Source of the DNA: Pedobacter montanisoli | GTDB taxonomy: Bacteria > Bacteroidota > Bacteroidia > Sphingobacteriales > Sphingobacteriaceae | Direction of reading: 5' to 3' | NCBI RefSeq assembly: GCF_022809115.1 | Contig: NZ_JALGBH010000002.1 | Coordinates: 1,305,543 to 1,369,542, forward strand | Length of the DNA stretch: 64,000 nt | Shown here: positions 35,869-43,577 of the stretch, piece by piece | Layout of the letters: each line of letters begins with the position of its first letter | Position numbering within the stretch: the first letter of the stretch is position 1 | Notes under the pieces: model-generated | Told to the model about the DNA's origin: nothing | What the model saw: the letters and a program-made list of their open reading frames with translations, nothing else | Database searches by the model: none | Translations under genes and position numbers: made by a program

Positions 35869-35921
35869 GCCTACATCAATAAAATTTTTTCGAAATATTT
35901 TCTTTTTTAAAATAAAATATT

Positions 35922-35940
35922 TTACTTTGTAATTCAAAGT
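35922..35940. promoter_or_regulatory. Operator ACTTTG-N5-CAAAGT over a -7 box (copy 1)
   Basis: ACTTTG (35924-35929) and CAAAGT (35935-35940) form a perfect 6-5-6 palindrome. The left arm is part of TTACTTTG, one base from the -7 consensus TAnnTTTG. It ends 10 bp before the ATG of the membrane protein gene. A second copy lies upstream of the creD-like gene; the winged-helix protein encoded between them is the natural candidate to bind both. Confidence 0.65.
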
Positions 35941-35950
35941 TCTTTTCAAA

Positions 35951-36571
35951 ATGCAAGAAAAAGATATTTATGCGGAACTGAGTTCCATCAGAAACTTAAT
36001 GGAACGTTCCTCTAAGTTTATTTCGTTAAGCGGCTTATCCGGAATTATGGCTGGTATTTATGCGCTTATCGGTGCTTTTATCAGTTATAAAATCGTTTAT
36101 GCAACGCAGGGCGGTCTCGAATACAGGGATTATTATGTAAACGACCCTAAAATATTTTTTCAATTATGTATGGTTGCCCTTGTTGTATTGATCCTTTCTT
36201 TAACAACAGGTATTTGGTTAACCATTAGGCAGGCTCGTAAAAAAGGAGAAAGTGCCTGGAACCCGGTAAGCAAACGTTTACTAAGCAGCCTTTCAATTCC
36301 ATTGCTTACGGGTGGGATTTTTATCCTGATTTTATTGTACCGTGGCAATTATGACATCATTGCTTCTACCTGTCTTTTATTTTATGGACTGGCACTCATA
36401 TCGGGCAGCAATTATACTTTTTCTGATGTAAAATGGTTGGGTTTCTGTGAAATTGCTCTGGGTCTCCTATCTGCTTTATTTCCCGGTTACGGTTTAATTT
36501 TCTGGACCATAGGTTTTGGCATTTTGCACATTATATATGGTTCTGTAATGCATTTTAAATACAACAAGTGA
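35951..36571 (+). CDS. Integral membrane protein of the wHTH/CreD locus
   Basis: I do not recognise a named family for this 206-residue protein. Six hydrophobic stretches suggest a polytopic membrane protein: for example SGIMAGIYALIGAFISYKI, LCMVALVVLILSLTTGIW and ALGLLSALFPGYGLIFW. The N-terminus is short and polar (MQEKDIYAELSSIRNLMERS). Its stop overlaps the GTG start of the winged-helix regulator by four bases, so the two are coupled. It may anchor or regulate that regulator, as in other membrane-protein/wHTH pairs of Bacteroidota; this is inference. Confidence 0.7.
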   Translation: MQEKDIYAELSSIRNLMERSSKFISLSGLSGIMAGIYALIGAFISYKIVYATQGGLEYRDYYVNDPKIFFQLCMVALVVLILSLTTGIWLTIRQARKKGESAWNPVSKRLLSSLSIPLLTGGIFILILLYRGNYDIIASTCLLFYGLALISGSNYTFSDVKWLGFCEIALGLLSALFPGYGLIFWTIGFGILHIIYGSVMHFKYNK

Positions 36572-36876
36572 AAATCTCTTTAGAACAGTTTGATAAAGCT
36601 TTTGAAAACCGCTTACGATTACAGATCATGAGCGTTTTGGCAGCCAATGCGTATTATGATTTTAATGCTTTAAAAGATCTGTTAAATGCCACAGACGGAA
36701 ATCTTGCGTCGCATTTAAAAGCATTGGAAAAAGAAGAATACATCGTTGTAACCAAAAGCTTTATCGGGCGTAAGCCTAATACACAATATGCCGCATCGGC
36801 AAAAGGCAAAGAGGCTTTTAAAAAGCATTTAGAAGCCTTGGCAAACTTAATTCAACAACAAAAAAACAATAATTAA
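36568..36876 (+). CDS. Winged-helix transcriptional regulator
   Basis: The 102-residue protein is a compact winged-helix DNA-binding domain: ENRLRLQIMSVLAANAYYDF, then NALKDLLNATDGNLASHLKA as the recognition part and VVTKSFIGRKPNTQYAAS as the wing. No sensor domain is attached. The start is GTG at 36568 inside the sequence AAGTGA, overlapping the upstream stop by four bases. It lies between two copies of a 17-bp palindrome at the promoters of this operon and of the creD-like gene, so it probably represses both. Confidence 0.85.
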   Translation: MKISLEQFDKAFENRLRLQIMSVLAANAYYDFNALKDLLNATDGNLASHLKALEKEEYIVVTKSFIGRKPNTQYAASAKGKEAFKKHLEALANLIQQQKNNN

Positions 36877-36890
36877 ATTTTTTTACTTTT

Positions 36891-36909
36891 TAACTTTGAA
36901 AATCAAAGT
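36891..36909. promoter_or_regulatory. Operator ACTTTG-N5-CAAAGT over a -7 box (copy 2)
   Basis: ACTTTG (36893-36898) and CAAAGT (36904-36909) repeat the 6-5-6 palindrome seen at 35924-35940. Here the left arm completes TAACTTTG (36891-36898), a perfect TAnnTTTG -7 box, 20 bp before the creD-like ATG at 36930. Binding here should block the promoter. Confidence 0.7.
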
Positions 36910-36929
36910 ACTTTTTAAAAACAAATAAC

Positions 36930-38315
36930 ATGTTACAGGAAAACCTCACAAAAACAGTTAATTGGTTCAGGGAATCAATATTGATCAAACTTTGCTTTAT
37001 CGGCATGCTTACGCTCGTACTTCTAATTCCTTCGGTATTGTTGCAGGATCTAGTTAGAGAACGACAGCAAAGACAGGGCGAAGTGGTTACAGAAATTTCT
37101 GATAAATGGTCTGGAGAACAATTGTTGGAAGGACCAATTTTGGTACTCCCCTACCTTAAAACCATTGCCGAAAAAAATGAAAAAGGTGTAGTGACTTATA
37201 AAGAGGATCTTCAAAACATCTATATCCTGCCCGAAGAACTGAACATCGATAGCAAGGTAAATCCCGAAACCTTACATCGTGGAATTTTTGAAACCGTGGT
37301 ATATAATTCTAACATTAGTGTAAATGGTAAATTCAGTGCCTTAGAACTTAAAAAATCGGGCATAGATCCTAAACTGGTTCTTTGGAACAAAGCCAAAGTG
37401 GTTATCGGCCTGAGCGACCTAAAAGGGTTGAAAAATAATCCGAGTATGATGTTGGGCGGAAAACCTTATGAAATTGAACCTGAATTTACGCAGGCAAAGT
37501 TATTTCAGAACAATCTGATTACCCTTATAGATTTGAGCACAGATCAAAATACCGCCATTCCTTTTAGTTTCAATATGGATTTGAGAGGCAGCAGCGAACT
37601 TAATTTCTTTCATTTAGGAAAAACCACTACGCTTAAAATGGAAGGAAAGTGGGGTGATCCAAGTTTTACCGGCCGTTACCTGCCCGAAGAACGTAATATT
37701 ACCAATGATAGTTTTAAAGCAACATGGAAAATACCTCACTTTAACAGATCCTTTCCTCAGCAATGGATGGATAAAGAGGCTTTAACCACTTCAGAAAATA
37801 ACAAGCCCTATATTTCGGCCAATAATGACAACACTTTTGGCGTAAGATTTATCTTACCTGTAGATCAGTATCAAAAAACCATGAGATCGGCCAAATACGC
37901 CATCCTTATTATTTTATTAACTTTCCTTTCTCTGTTTTTTACTGAACTCCTCAACAAGAAAAAAATCCATCTTTTACATTACGCTTTAATTGGTGCCGCC
38001 ATGATCATTTATTATGCGCTCTTACTTTCATTTAGTGAACAGTTTGGATTTAATATCGCTTATCTTATTGCCTCAGCAGCTACCATTGTACTGATTATAT
38101 TTTTCTTACTGGGGCTTTTAAAAAGTAAAAAACCCGCGTTGGTATTTGGCATTATACTGTCCGTATTTTATGCCTTTATATTTGTCATTATCCAATTACA
38201 GGATTTTTCACTGCTTTTTGGCAGCGTAGGCTTATTTATTATCATCGCAACGATGATGTACCTTTCTACCAAACTAAACTGGGAAAGGAAATCAGCTTCA
38301 GAAATACAGGAATAG
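36930..38315 (+). CDS. creD: CreD family inner-membrane protein
   Basis: The 461-residue protein matches the CreD/CbrA inner-membrane family, known in proteobacteria as a marker of the CreBC regulon and of beta-lactam stress. After one N-terminal helix comes a large periplasmic domain with EQLLEGPILVLPY, LRGSSELNFFHLGKTT and FGVRFILPVDQYQKTMRSAKYA, then about five C-terminal helices. That is the standard plan. It is preceded by a palindromic operator shared with the adjacent regulator operon, and followed 19 bp later by a DUF2809 gene. Confidence 0.88.
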   Translation: MLQENLTKTVNWFRESILIKLCFIGMLTLVLLIPSVLLQDLVRERQQRQGEVVTEISDKWSGEQLLEGPILVLPYLKTIAEKNEKGVVTYKEDLQNIYILPEELNIDSKVNPETLHRGIFETVVYNSNISVNGKFSALELKKSGIDPKLVLWNKAKVVIGLSDLKGLKNNPSMMLGGKPYEIEPEFTQAKLFQNNLITLIDLSTDQNTAIPFSFNMDLRGSSELNFFHLGKTTTLKMEGKWGDPSFTGRYLPEERNITNDSFKATWKIPHFNRSFPQQWMDKEALTTSENNKPYISANNDNTFGVRFILPVDQYQKTMRSAKYAILIILLTFLSLFFTELLNKKKIHLLHYALIGAAMIIYYALLLSFSEQFGFNIAYLIASAATIVLIIFFLLGLLKSKKPALVFGIILSVFYAFIFVIIQLQDFSLLFGSVGLFIIIATMMYLSTKLNWERKSASEIQE

Positions 38316-38334
38316 TATAAGTAAAATAAAAGAT

Positions 38335-38739
38335 ATGCTTAAATTCAATCGAAGAAATTTTGCAGTAGCAATCCTCTTGTTGCTCATAGAAATAGGCATT
38401 GCTCTCTTCATCAGAGATCAGATCATCAGGCCCTATATTGGCGATGTATTGGTAGTTATATTGATTTATTACTTTATTAAAAGTTTTTTAGATACACCCG
38501 TTAGAGAAACAGCAATTGGCGTGTTACTATTTGCTTACACCATAGAAACCCTGCAATATTTCAATATTGTTAAGGTTCTGGGTTTATCTGAATTTAAAAT
38601 TTTAAGTGTTATGATAGGCAACTATTTTTCGTGGGTAGATATATTGTCCTATACAGCAGGCTTTGTTATGGTGTTATTTATAGAGAAGACCCGAAAAACC
38701 CGTTATCTGAAAGCGTTCGGTAAGATAGCTGAAATCTAA
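38335..38739 (+). CDS. DUF2809 family membrane protein
   Basis: A 134-residue protein with about four membrane helices that matches DUF2809: IALFIRDQIIRPYIGDVLVV at the first loop, TPVRETAIGVLLFAYTIETLQ in the middle and SWVDILSYTAGFVMVL at the end. Its function is unknown. It lies 19 bp after creD and ends at a strong terminator, so it is the last gene of that unit. Confidence 0.82.
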   Translation: MLKFNRRNFAVAILLLLIEIGIALFIRDQIIRPYIGDVLVVILIYYFIKSFLDTPVRETAIGVLLFAYTIETLQYFNIVKVLGLSEFKILSVMIGNYFSWVDILSYTAGFVMVLFIEKTRKTRYLKAFGKIAEI

Positions 38740-38745
38740 AAATGA

Positions 38746-38781
38746 ATACGGCCTTTAGTTTCTCCTAAAGGCCGTATTTTT
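38746..38781 (+). terminator. Strong terminator after creD unit
   Basis: ATACGGCCTTTAG (38746-38758) pairs perfectly over 13 bp with CTAAAGGCCGTAT (38765-38777) around a six-base loop, followed by TTTT. It lies 6 bp after the DUF2809 stop. Confidence 0.92.
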
Positions 38782-38812
38782 AATTCGTTTAAGTTTTTAT
38801 TTCACCCTATAA

Positions 38813-39187
38813 TTAACTTTTAAACAAAGCTTTCAATGTTTCTTTTCTTTTCTGTGAGTCCAGTTTTTGAAGCTCCGGATGTTTTTTCAAAAAAGAAATC
38901 ATTAACATACTGCATTTCTCTTGGAGATTGAAATACTCTTCTGCATTTTTCATACCCGCATCTTTGTATAACTTAATCAGAGAGGCCTTATTGCGATTAT
39001 TTCTAATTTGCTCACGTGATATGTTTTTAGGCAACTGGTATTTTTTAGTGATCATACCATCTATCAATTCCTTTTGTGCCTTTCTACATTCTATAAAAAC
39101 AGGGTCTTTTTTCAGTTCCTTAACATCAATTTCCTGAAATAAGGCAAAACTAAAAGCGAGAATTACATTAACAAATATCTTCATCAT
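38813..39187 (-). CDS. Small secreted helical protein, unknown
   Basis: I do not recognise this 124-residue protein. A short hydrophobic start (IFVNVILAFSFALF) may be a signal peptide; the rest is charged and helical, with two cysteines in FIECRKAQKELID and LQEKCSMLMISF that could form a disulfide. The lysine-rich end (KLDSQKRKETLKALFKS) is unremarkable. It faces the creD unit across a terminator and is divergent from the HD/Pycsar-like operon. Confidence 0.55.
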   Translation of the reverse strand: MMKIFVNVILAFSFALFQEIDVKELKKDPVFIECRKAQKELIDGMITKKYQLPKNISREQIRNNRNKASLIKLYKDAGMKNAEEYFNLQEKCSMLMISFLKKHPELQKLDSQKRKETLKALFKS

Positions 39188-39428
39188 TTATTTAAGTGAG
39201 GTTGGTTTTTATTTGTACGAATATAGCTAAATTAAGAATACAGGCAAGCCTTATCTCTTACGATAAGTCATGATCTGGTTTATAAGCTATTATTTATGGG
39301 TTGAAGAATATTTTGTGGTAACTTAGTAGCATATTGTAAACAGATACGAACAATTTAAAAACGTTAGCCAGATGTAATTTGTTTAGATTTCATTCTAGGT
39401 TAATATTTTTCAAACAAATTTGTAAAAC

Positions 39429-40649
39429 ATGAACTACCATCAATTACAACAAGAGGTAGAAACTTATGTGGTCAATTATTTTAATAACCACCATAACGCC
39501 AGCCTTGTTTACCATAATTTAGCACATACCAAAAGAGTGGTTGAGGCCGCTGTACAAATAGCCAATCATTATCAGTTAAAAGATGATGATTTTTTTATTG
39601 TTTATACCAGTGCCTGGTTTCATGATACGGGATATTTCATAGAGACCATATCACATGAAGAAAAGGGTGCTGAGCATGCTGCTACCTTTTTAAGCGGTTT
39701 GCATGTAGATGAAAAAATAATAACCGCGGTTAAAAGTGCCATATTAGCTACAAAATTACCCCAAAATCCGGCTAATTTAAACGAACAGATTTTATGTGAT
39801 GCTGATTTATTTCATCTTGGAAGCGATGATTTTAATGAAAGATCAAAATTATTGCACAAAGAGGTAGAACAATTATGCCACAAAGAGATCAGTAAGAAAA
39901 ACTGGCGAATCAGAGATATCGAATTTTTAGAAAAACATACCTATCATACCGATTATTGCAGGCTATTGCTCGATGAGAAAAAAGCAAAAAACATTGAAAA
40001 GCTCAAAAAGAAGTTAAATGAAAATGCTTTAAAGGAAACAGATCAGGAAAATAAAACCCTTACCACATTGAAAAAGGAAAAATCAGACAAGCACGTTAAA
40101 GAAGACAAAAATGAACAGCCAAGTAAAGGTGTAGAAACCATGTTTCGTATTACTTCGGCAAATAACCAGCGTTTAAGCGATATGGCCGATAACAAAGCTC
40201 AATTACTCATCACGGTTAATTCAATCATCATCTCCTTAATTGTGAGTCTTTTGTTGCGCCGCTTAGAAGATAATCCTTATCTGGTTGGACCAACCATTAT
40301 CTTATTGTTGGTAAGCTTATCCTGTATCATATTTTCTATTCTCGCTACCAGGCCCAGCATACCAAAAGGTGTTTTTACCCAAGAAGATATTGATCAAAAA
40401 CGGGTAAACCTGGTGTTCTTTGGTAATTTTTATAACATGCCATTAGAAGAATACCACAATGGTATGCAAAAAGTAATGGCCGATAAAGATTTTCTGTATG
40501 GAACTTTAATCAAAGACGTGTATTCACAAGGCGTGGTACTGGGCAGAAAATATAAGCTTATTAGAATAGCCTACAATATATTCATGTTCGGTTTAATTAC
40601 CTCTGTATTGGCTTATATCATTTTTTCAGCCATTTATGATAAAATCTAA
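39429..40649 (+). CDS. HD phosphohydrolase fused to Pycsar-effector-like membrane domain
   Basis: The 406-residue protein joins two parts. Residues 1-180 are an HD domain with the metal ligands H29 (YHNLAHTKRV), H65-D66 (WFHDTGYF) and D124 (LCDADLFHL). A charged linker (183-235) follows. Residues 236-406 match the Pycsar effector transmembrane family (DUF5706/PycTM): ANNQRLSDMADNKAQLLITV, helices near 262-277, 286-306 and 383-402, and the soluble loop FFGNFYNMPLEEYHNGM. In Pycsar immunity such effectors damage the membrane on sensing cCMP or cUMP. No cyclase gene is nearby; ppk1 follows one base after the stop. The HD domain may hydrolyse a nucleotide signal. Confidence 0.85.
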   Translation: MNYHQLQQEVETYVVNYFNNHHNASLVYHNLAHTKRVVEAAVQIANHYQLKDDDFFIVYTSAWFHDTGYFIETISHEEKGAEHAATFLSGLHVDEKIITAVKSAILATKLPQNPANLNEQILCDADLFHLGSDDFNERSKLLHKEVEQLCHKEISKKNWRIRDIEFLEKHTYHTDYCRLLLDEKKAKNIEKLKKKLNENALKETDQENKTLTTLKKEKSDKHVKEDKNEQPSKGVETMFRITSANNQRLSDMADNKAQLLITVNSIIISLIVSLLLRRLEDNPYLVGPTIILLLVSLSCIIFSILATRPSIPKGVFTQEDIDQKRVNLVFFGNFYNMPLEEYHNGMQKVMADKDFLYGTLIKDVYSQGVVLGRKYKLIRIAYNIFMFGLITSVLAYIIFSAIYDKI

Positions 40650-40650
40650 T

Positions 40651-42684
40651 ATGCAAGCTATTGCAACACATATGTTTGACAGAGATCTGAGTTGGCTTTC
40701 ATTTAACGAACGGGTTTTACTGGAGGCAGAAAGGAGCGCTACGCCACTTTTAGAGAAAATCAAGTTCCTGTCTATCTATTCTTCTAACTTGGATGAGTTT
40801 TATAGGGTGCGTATGCCGGTTTTGCAGGCACTTAAAAAATTGAGCAAAAAGGAAAACAACGCTATACAACAACAGGATAATTTACTTAAGCAGGCTACTG
40901 AAACGATTTACAGACAGCAAGAAATGTTTGGTACAATCTTAAAAAGTATTGTATTGCCTCAGTTAAAATCTTACCATATCCATTTTATCTACAATGAGGA
41001 CATACCTAAAGCATTAGACGATGAATTGAGCAATTACTTTTTAAGTACCATTTTAGCATTTATCCAACCCGTTGAAATTTCCAATCCTGATACAAGTTTT
41101 TTCCCGAACAATAACCAGCTCTATTTTTTGGTCAATGTAGAAACCGAAGGTAACAGAGCCGATTACATGGTTAACATCCCTTCAAATGAATTATCACGTT
41201 TTTACGAAACCCGTTATGATGGCGAAAGATATGTATTCATCATAGACGATATCATCCGAAATAATCTTCCTTTATTATTTAAAAACAAGCAGATCAAAGG
41301 TTGTTACAGCTTTAAGATTACCCGTAACGCCGAAATGGAGCTGGAAGATGAGTATAATATGGATATAGCAGACCTGATAGAAAAACAAATCCAGAAGCGC
41401 GATTTAGGCCTTGCTACCCGGTTTTTACACGAACCCGGTGTTCCGCAGTCTGCATTGGTATTTTTGATCCAGCGGTTAAACCTGAAACATGCCAATGTAG
41501 TTGAAGGCGGCAGATACCATAACTTAAAAGATCTGGCAGATTTCCCAATCAAAGATGCCGACTTGAGCAATGAAAAATGGCCTAAAATAGCTTATCCATG
41601 TTTTAAAAAAGAAATTACACTGCACCAGCAGATTACAGAAAAAGATTTGCTCTTTAATCCTCCATACCAATCTTACGATAGCATTTTGCGTTTTTTTAAT
41701 GAAGCCGCTACAGATGAACTGACCACAGAAATCTATACCACTTTATACCGCGTTGCCAGCAACTCTAAAATTGTAAACGCTTTAATTACCGCAGCTAAAA
41801 ATGGTAAAAAAGTTACGGTACTGGTAGAATTAAAGGCTCGTTTTGATGAAGCCAACAATATCAAATGGTCAAAAAAAATGAAAGCTGCCGGTGTAGAGAT
41901 CATTTACAGTGTAACGGCCTTAAAAGTGCATGCAAAAGTGGCTTTGGTTAAAAGGAAACAAGGCATAAGAACCCAAAATACCGGTTTGTTTGCTACCGGA
42001 AATTTTAACGAAACTACAGCCAATTTTTATACCGATCATATTTTAATGACCGCGCATCAAGGCATGTTACGTGAACTTGAACTGTTGTTCCTGTTTTTGG
42101 CCAGACGTGAAAAACCTTCTGATCCCAATTTAATTGCATTTAATCATTTGCTGGTTGCCCAATTTAACTTACAATCCAGATTTTTGGCACTCATACAGCG
42201 CGAAATTGAATTTGCTCATTCAGGACTGTCTGCCGCTATTACCATTAAGCTAAATAATCTGGAAGAAGAAGTTATGATCAACAAGCTTTACGAGGCTGCC
42301 AGGGCAGGTGTAAAAATACAATTGATCATAAGAGGAATCTGCAGATTGATACCTACCGAAAACATTAATGTAAGAAGAATTGTTGATCGTTATTTAGAGC
42401 ATGGCAGAATATTCTTGTTCCATAACAACGGAAATGCAGAAATGTTCCTGGGATCGGCCGATTGGATGAGCAGAAATATTTACAGGCGCATTGAGGTTTG
42501 TTTCCCTATTTTAAACGAAGAGATAAAGACAGAACTTAAAAAATTGTTATCGTTTCAATTACAGGATAATGTACAGGCCGTATATATAGATGATGAAATG
42601 AATAATATCCCTGTTCCGGTAAAAGGCGATTTGGTTCAGTCACAATATGCTATTTATCAATATTTAAAGAATAAGCCACAATGA
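40651..42684 (+). CDS. ppk1: Polyphosphate kinase 1
   Basis: The enzyme makes polyphosphate from ATP. From the ATG at 40651 it has 677 residues; an in-frame ATG at 40636 would overlap the upstream gene by 14 bp. Domains in order: the N-terminal FDRDLSWLSFNERVL and IYSSNLDEFYRVRM, the head domain, and two phospholipase-D-like catalytic domains. The phospho-accepting histidine is in ALKVHAKVALVKRK (about 427), the second histidine in YLEHGRIFLFHNNG, and LGSADWMSRNIYRRIEV is intact. All expected active-site parts are present. It is in a tight run with the HD/Pycsar-like gene and three envelope genes. Confidence 0.95.
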   Translation: MQAIATHMFDRDLSWLSFNERVLLEAERSATPLLEKIKFLSIYSSNLDEFYRVRMPVLQALKKLSKKENNAIQQQDNLLKQATETIYRQQEMFGTILKSIVLPQLKSYHIHFIYNEDIPKALDDELSNYFLSTILAFIQPVEISNPDTSFFPNNNQLYFLVNVETEGNRADYMVNIPSNELSRFYETRYDGERYVFIIDDIIRNNLPLLFKNKQIKGCYSFKITRNAEMELEDEYNMDIADLIEKQIQKRDLGLATRFLHEPGVPQSALVFLIQRLNLKHANVVEGGRYHNLKDLADFPIKDADLSNEKWPKIAYPCFKKEITLHQQITEKDLLFNPPYQSYDSILRFFNEAATDELTTEIYTTLYRVASNSKIVNALITAAKNGKKVTVLVELKARFDEANNIKWSKKMKAAGVEIIYSVTALKVHAKVALVKRKQGIRTQNTGLFATGNFNETTANFYTDHILMTAHQGMLRELELLFLFLARREKPSDPNLIAFNHLLVAQFNLQSRFLALIQREIEFAHSGLSAAITIKLNNLEEEVMINKLYEAARAGVKIQLIIRGICRLIPTENINVRRIVDRYLEHGRIFLFHNNGNAEMFLGSADWMSRNIYRRIEVCFPILNEEIKTELKKLLSFQLQDNVQAVYIDDEMNNIPVPVKGDLVQSQYAIYQYLKNKPQ

Positions 42685-42698
42685 TACAACACTATGCC

Positions 42699-43574
42699 AT
42701 GAAAAAATACCAGAAATTTTTGTTTTTACTTTTCTTCGGCTGTGCCACTACCCTACTTTCGTGCGCTCAGGAAAAAACGAAAAAAAATATTAGCCCTCCA
42801 GGCTACAATTTGAATGCACCACAAAAATATAATATGCCCGATGTATTGCAGGAAATATCTGGTATTGCCTTTTTAAATGGAAACAGCAACACCGTTTATG
42901 CAGAACAAGATGAAGATGGTAAAGTCTTTGTACTTACTTTGGGTTCTAAGAAACACACCATAACCAGATTTGCGAAAAAAGGCGATTATGAAGATATTGC
43001 TATTGCTAAAAACAAGATCATAGTACTTAAAAGTAACGGCGATCTATACGCTTTTCCTATTAGTGAAATTCCAAAAGCTGAAGCTGCAAACGTGGTAGAA
43101 ACCAAATCGGTTTTACCTAAAGGTGAATATGAAAGTTTGTACGCCGACCCTGCCACAGGACAGCTTTATATTTTATGCAAAGAGTGCAAGCAAGATAAGG
43201 GCACTAAAAAAACCAGCGGTTTTATTTTAAACATGCAAAACGATGGTCGTTTTGTATTAACTAAAACTTTTAACGTAGATGCCAGTTCACTTGAAAAATT
43301 AACCGGACGAAAAAAAGGATCATTTCGCCCTTCTGCTATGAGCCAGCACCCTCTCACCAAAGAGTGGTATATCGTATCGGCCATTAATAAAGCACTAGTG
43401 GTAACAGATCCCAATTGGAAAATTAAAATGGCCTATCATTTAAGCTCAAATACATTTAATCAGCCTGAAGGTATCGCTTTTGATAAGCAGGGTAACCTGT
43501 TTATCTCTAATGAAGGGAGTGACACCCAATACGGCAATATTTTAAGATTTGATTATAAAGCAACTAAAAAATAG
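42699..43574 (+). CDS. SdiA-regulated-like secreted lipoprotein
   Basis: The product resembles the SdiA-regulated / beta-propeller esterase-like family: LQEISGIAFLNGNSNTVYAE near the start and FNQPEGIAFDKQGNLFISNE near the end are the typical propeller repeats. From the ATG at 42699 it has a lipoprotein signal ending LLSC (C22). An ATG at 42681 overlaps the ppk1 stop by four bases (ATGA) and adds six residues; either could be used. A cysteine pair lies in LCKECKQDKG. It probably binds a ligand or acts as a phytase-like enzyme in the periplasm; not proven. Confidence 0.75.
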   Translation: MKKYQKFLFLLFFGCATTLLSCAQEKTKKNISPPGYNLNAPQKYNMPDVLQEISGIAFLNGNSNTVYAEQDEDGKVFVLTLGSKKHTITRFAKKGDYEDIAIAKNKIIVLKSNGDLYAFPISEIPKAEAANVVETKSVLPKGEYESLYADPATGQLYILCKECKQDKGTKKTSGFILNMQNDGRFVLTKTFNVDASSLEKLTGRKKGSFRPSAMSQHPLTKEWYIVSAINKALVVTDPNWKIKMAYHLSSNTFNQPEGIAFDKQGNLFISNEGSDTQYGNILRFDYKATKK

Positions 43575-43577
43575 CTT

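Noticed and set aside
39429..40649. A canonical Pycsar defence system
   Set aside because: Only an effector-like domain is present; no pyrimidine cyclase gene lies within several kilobases on either side.
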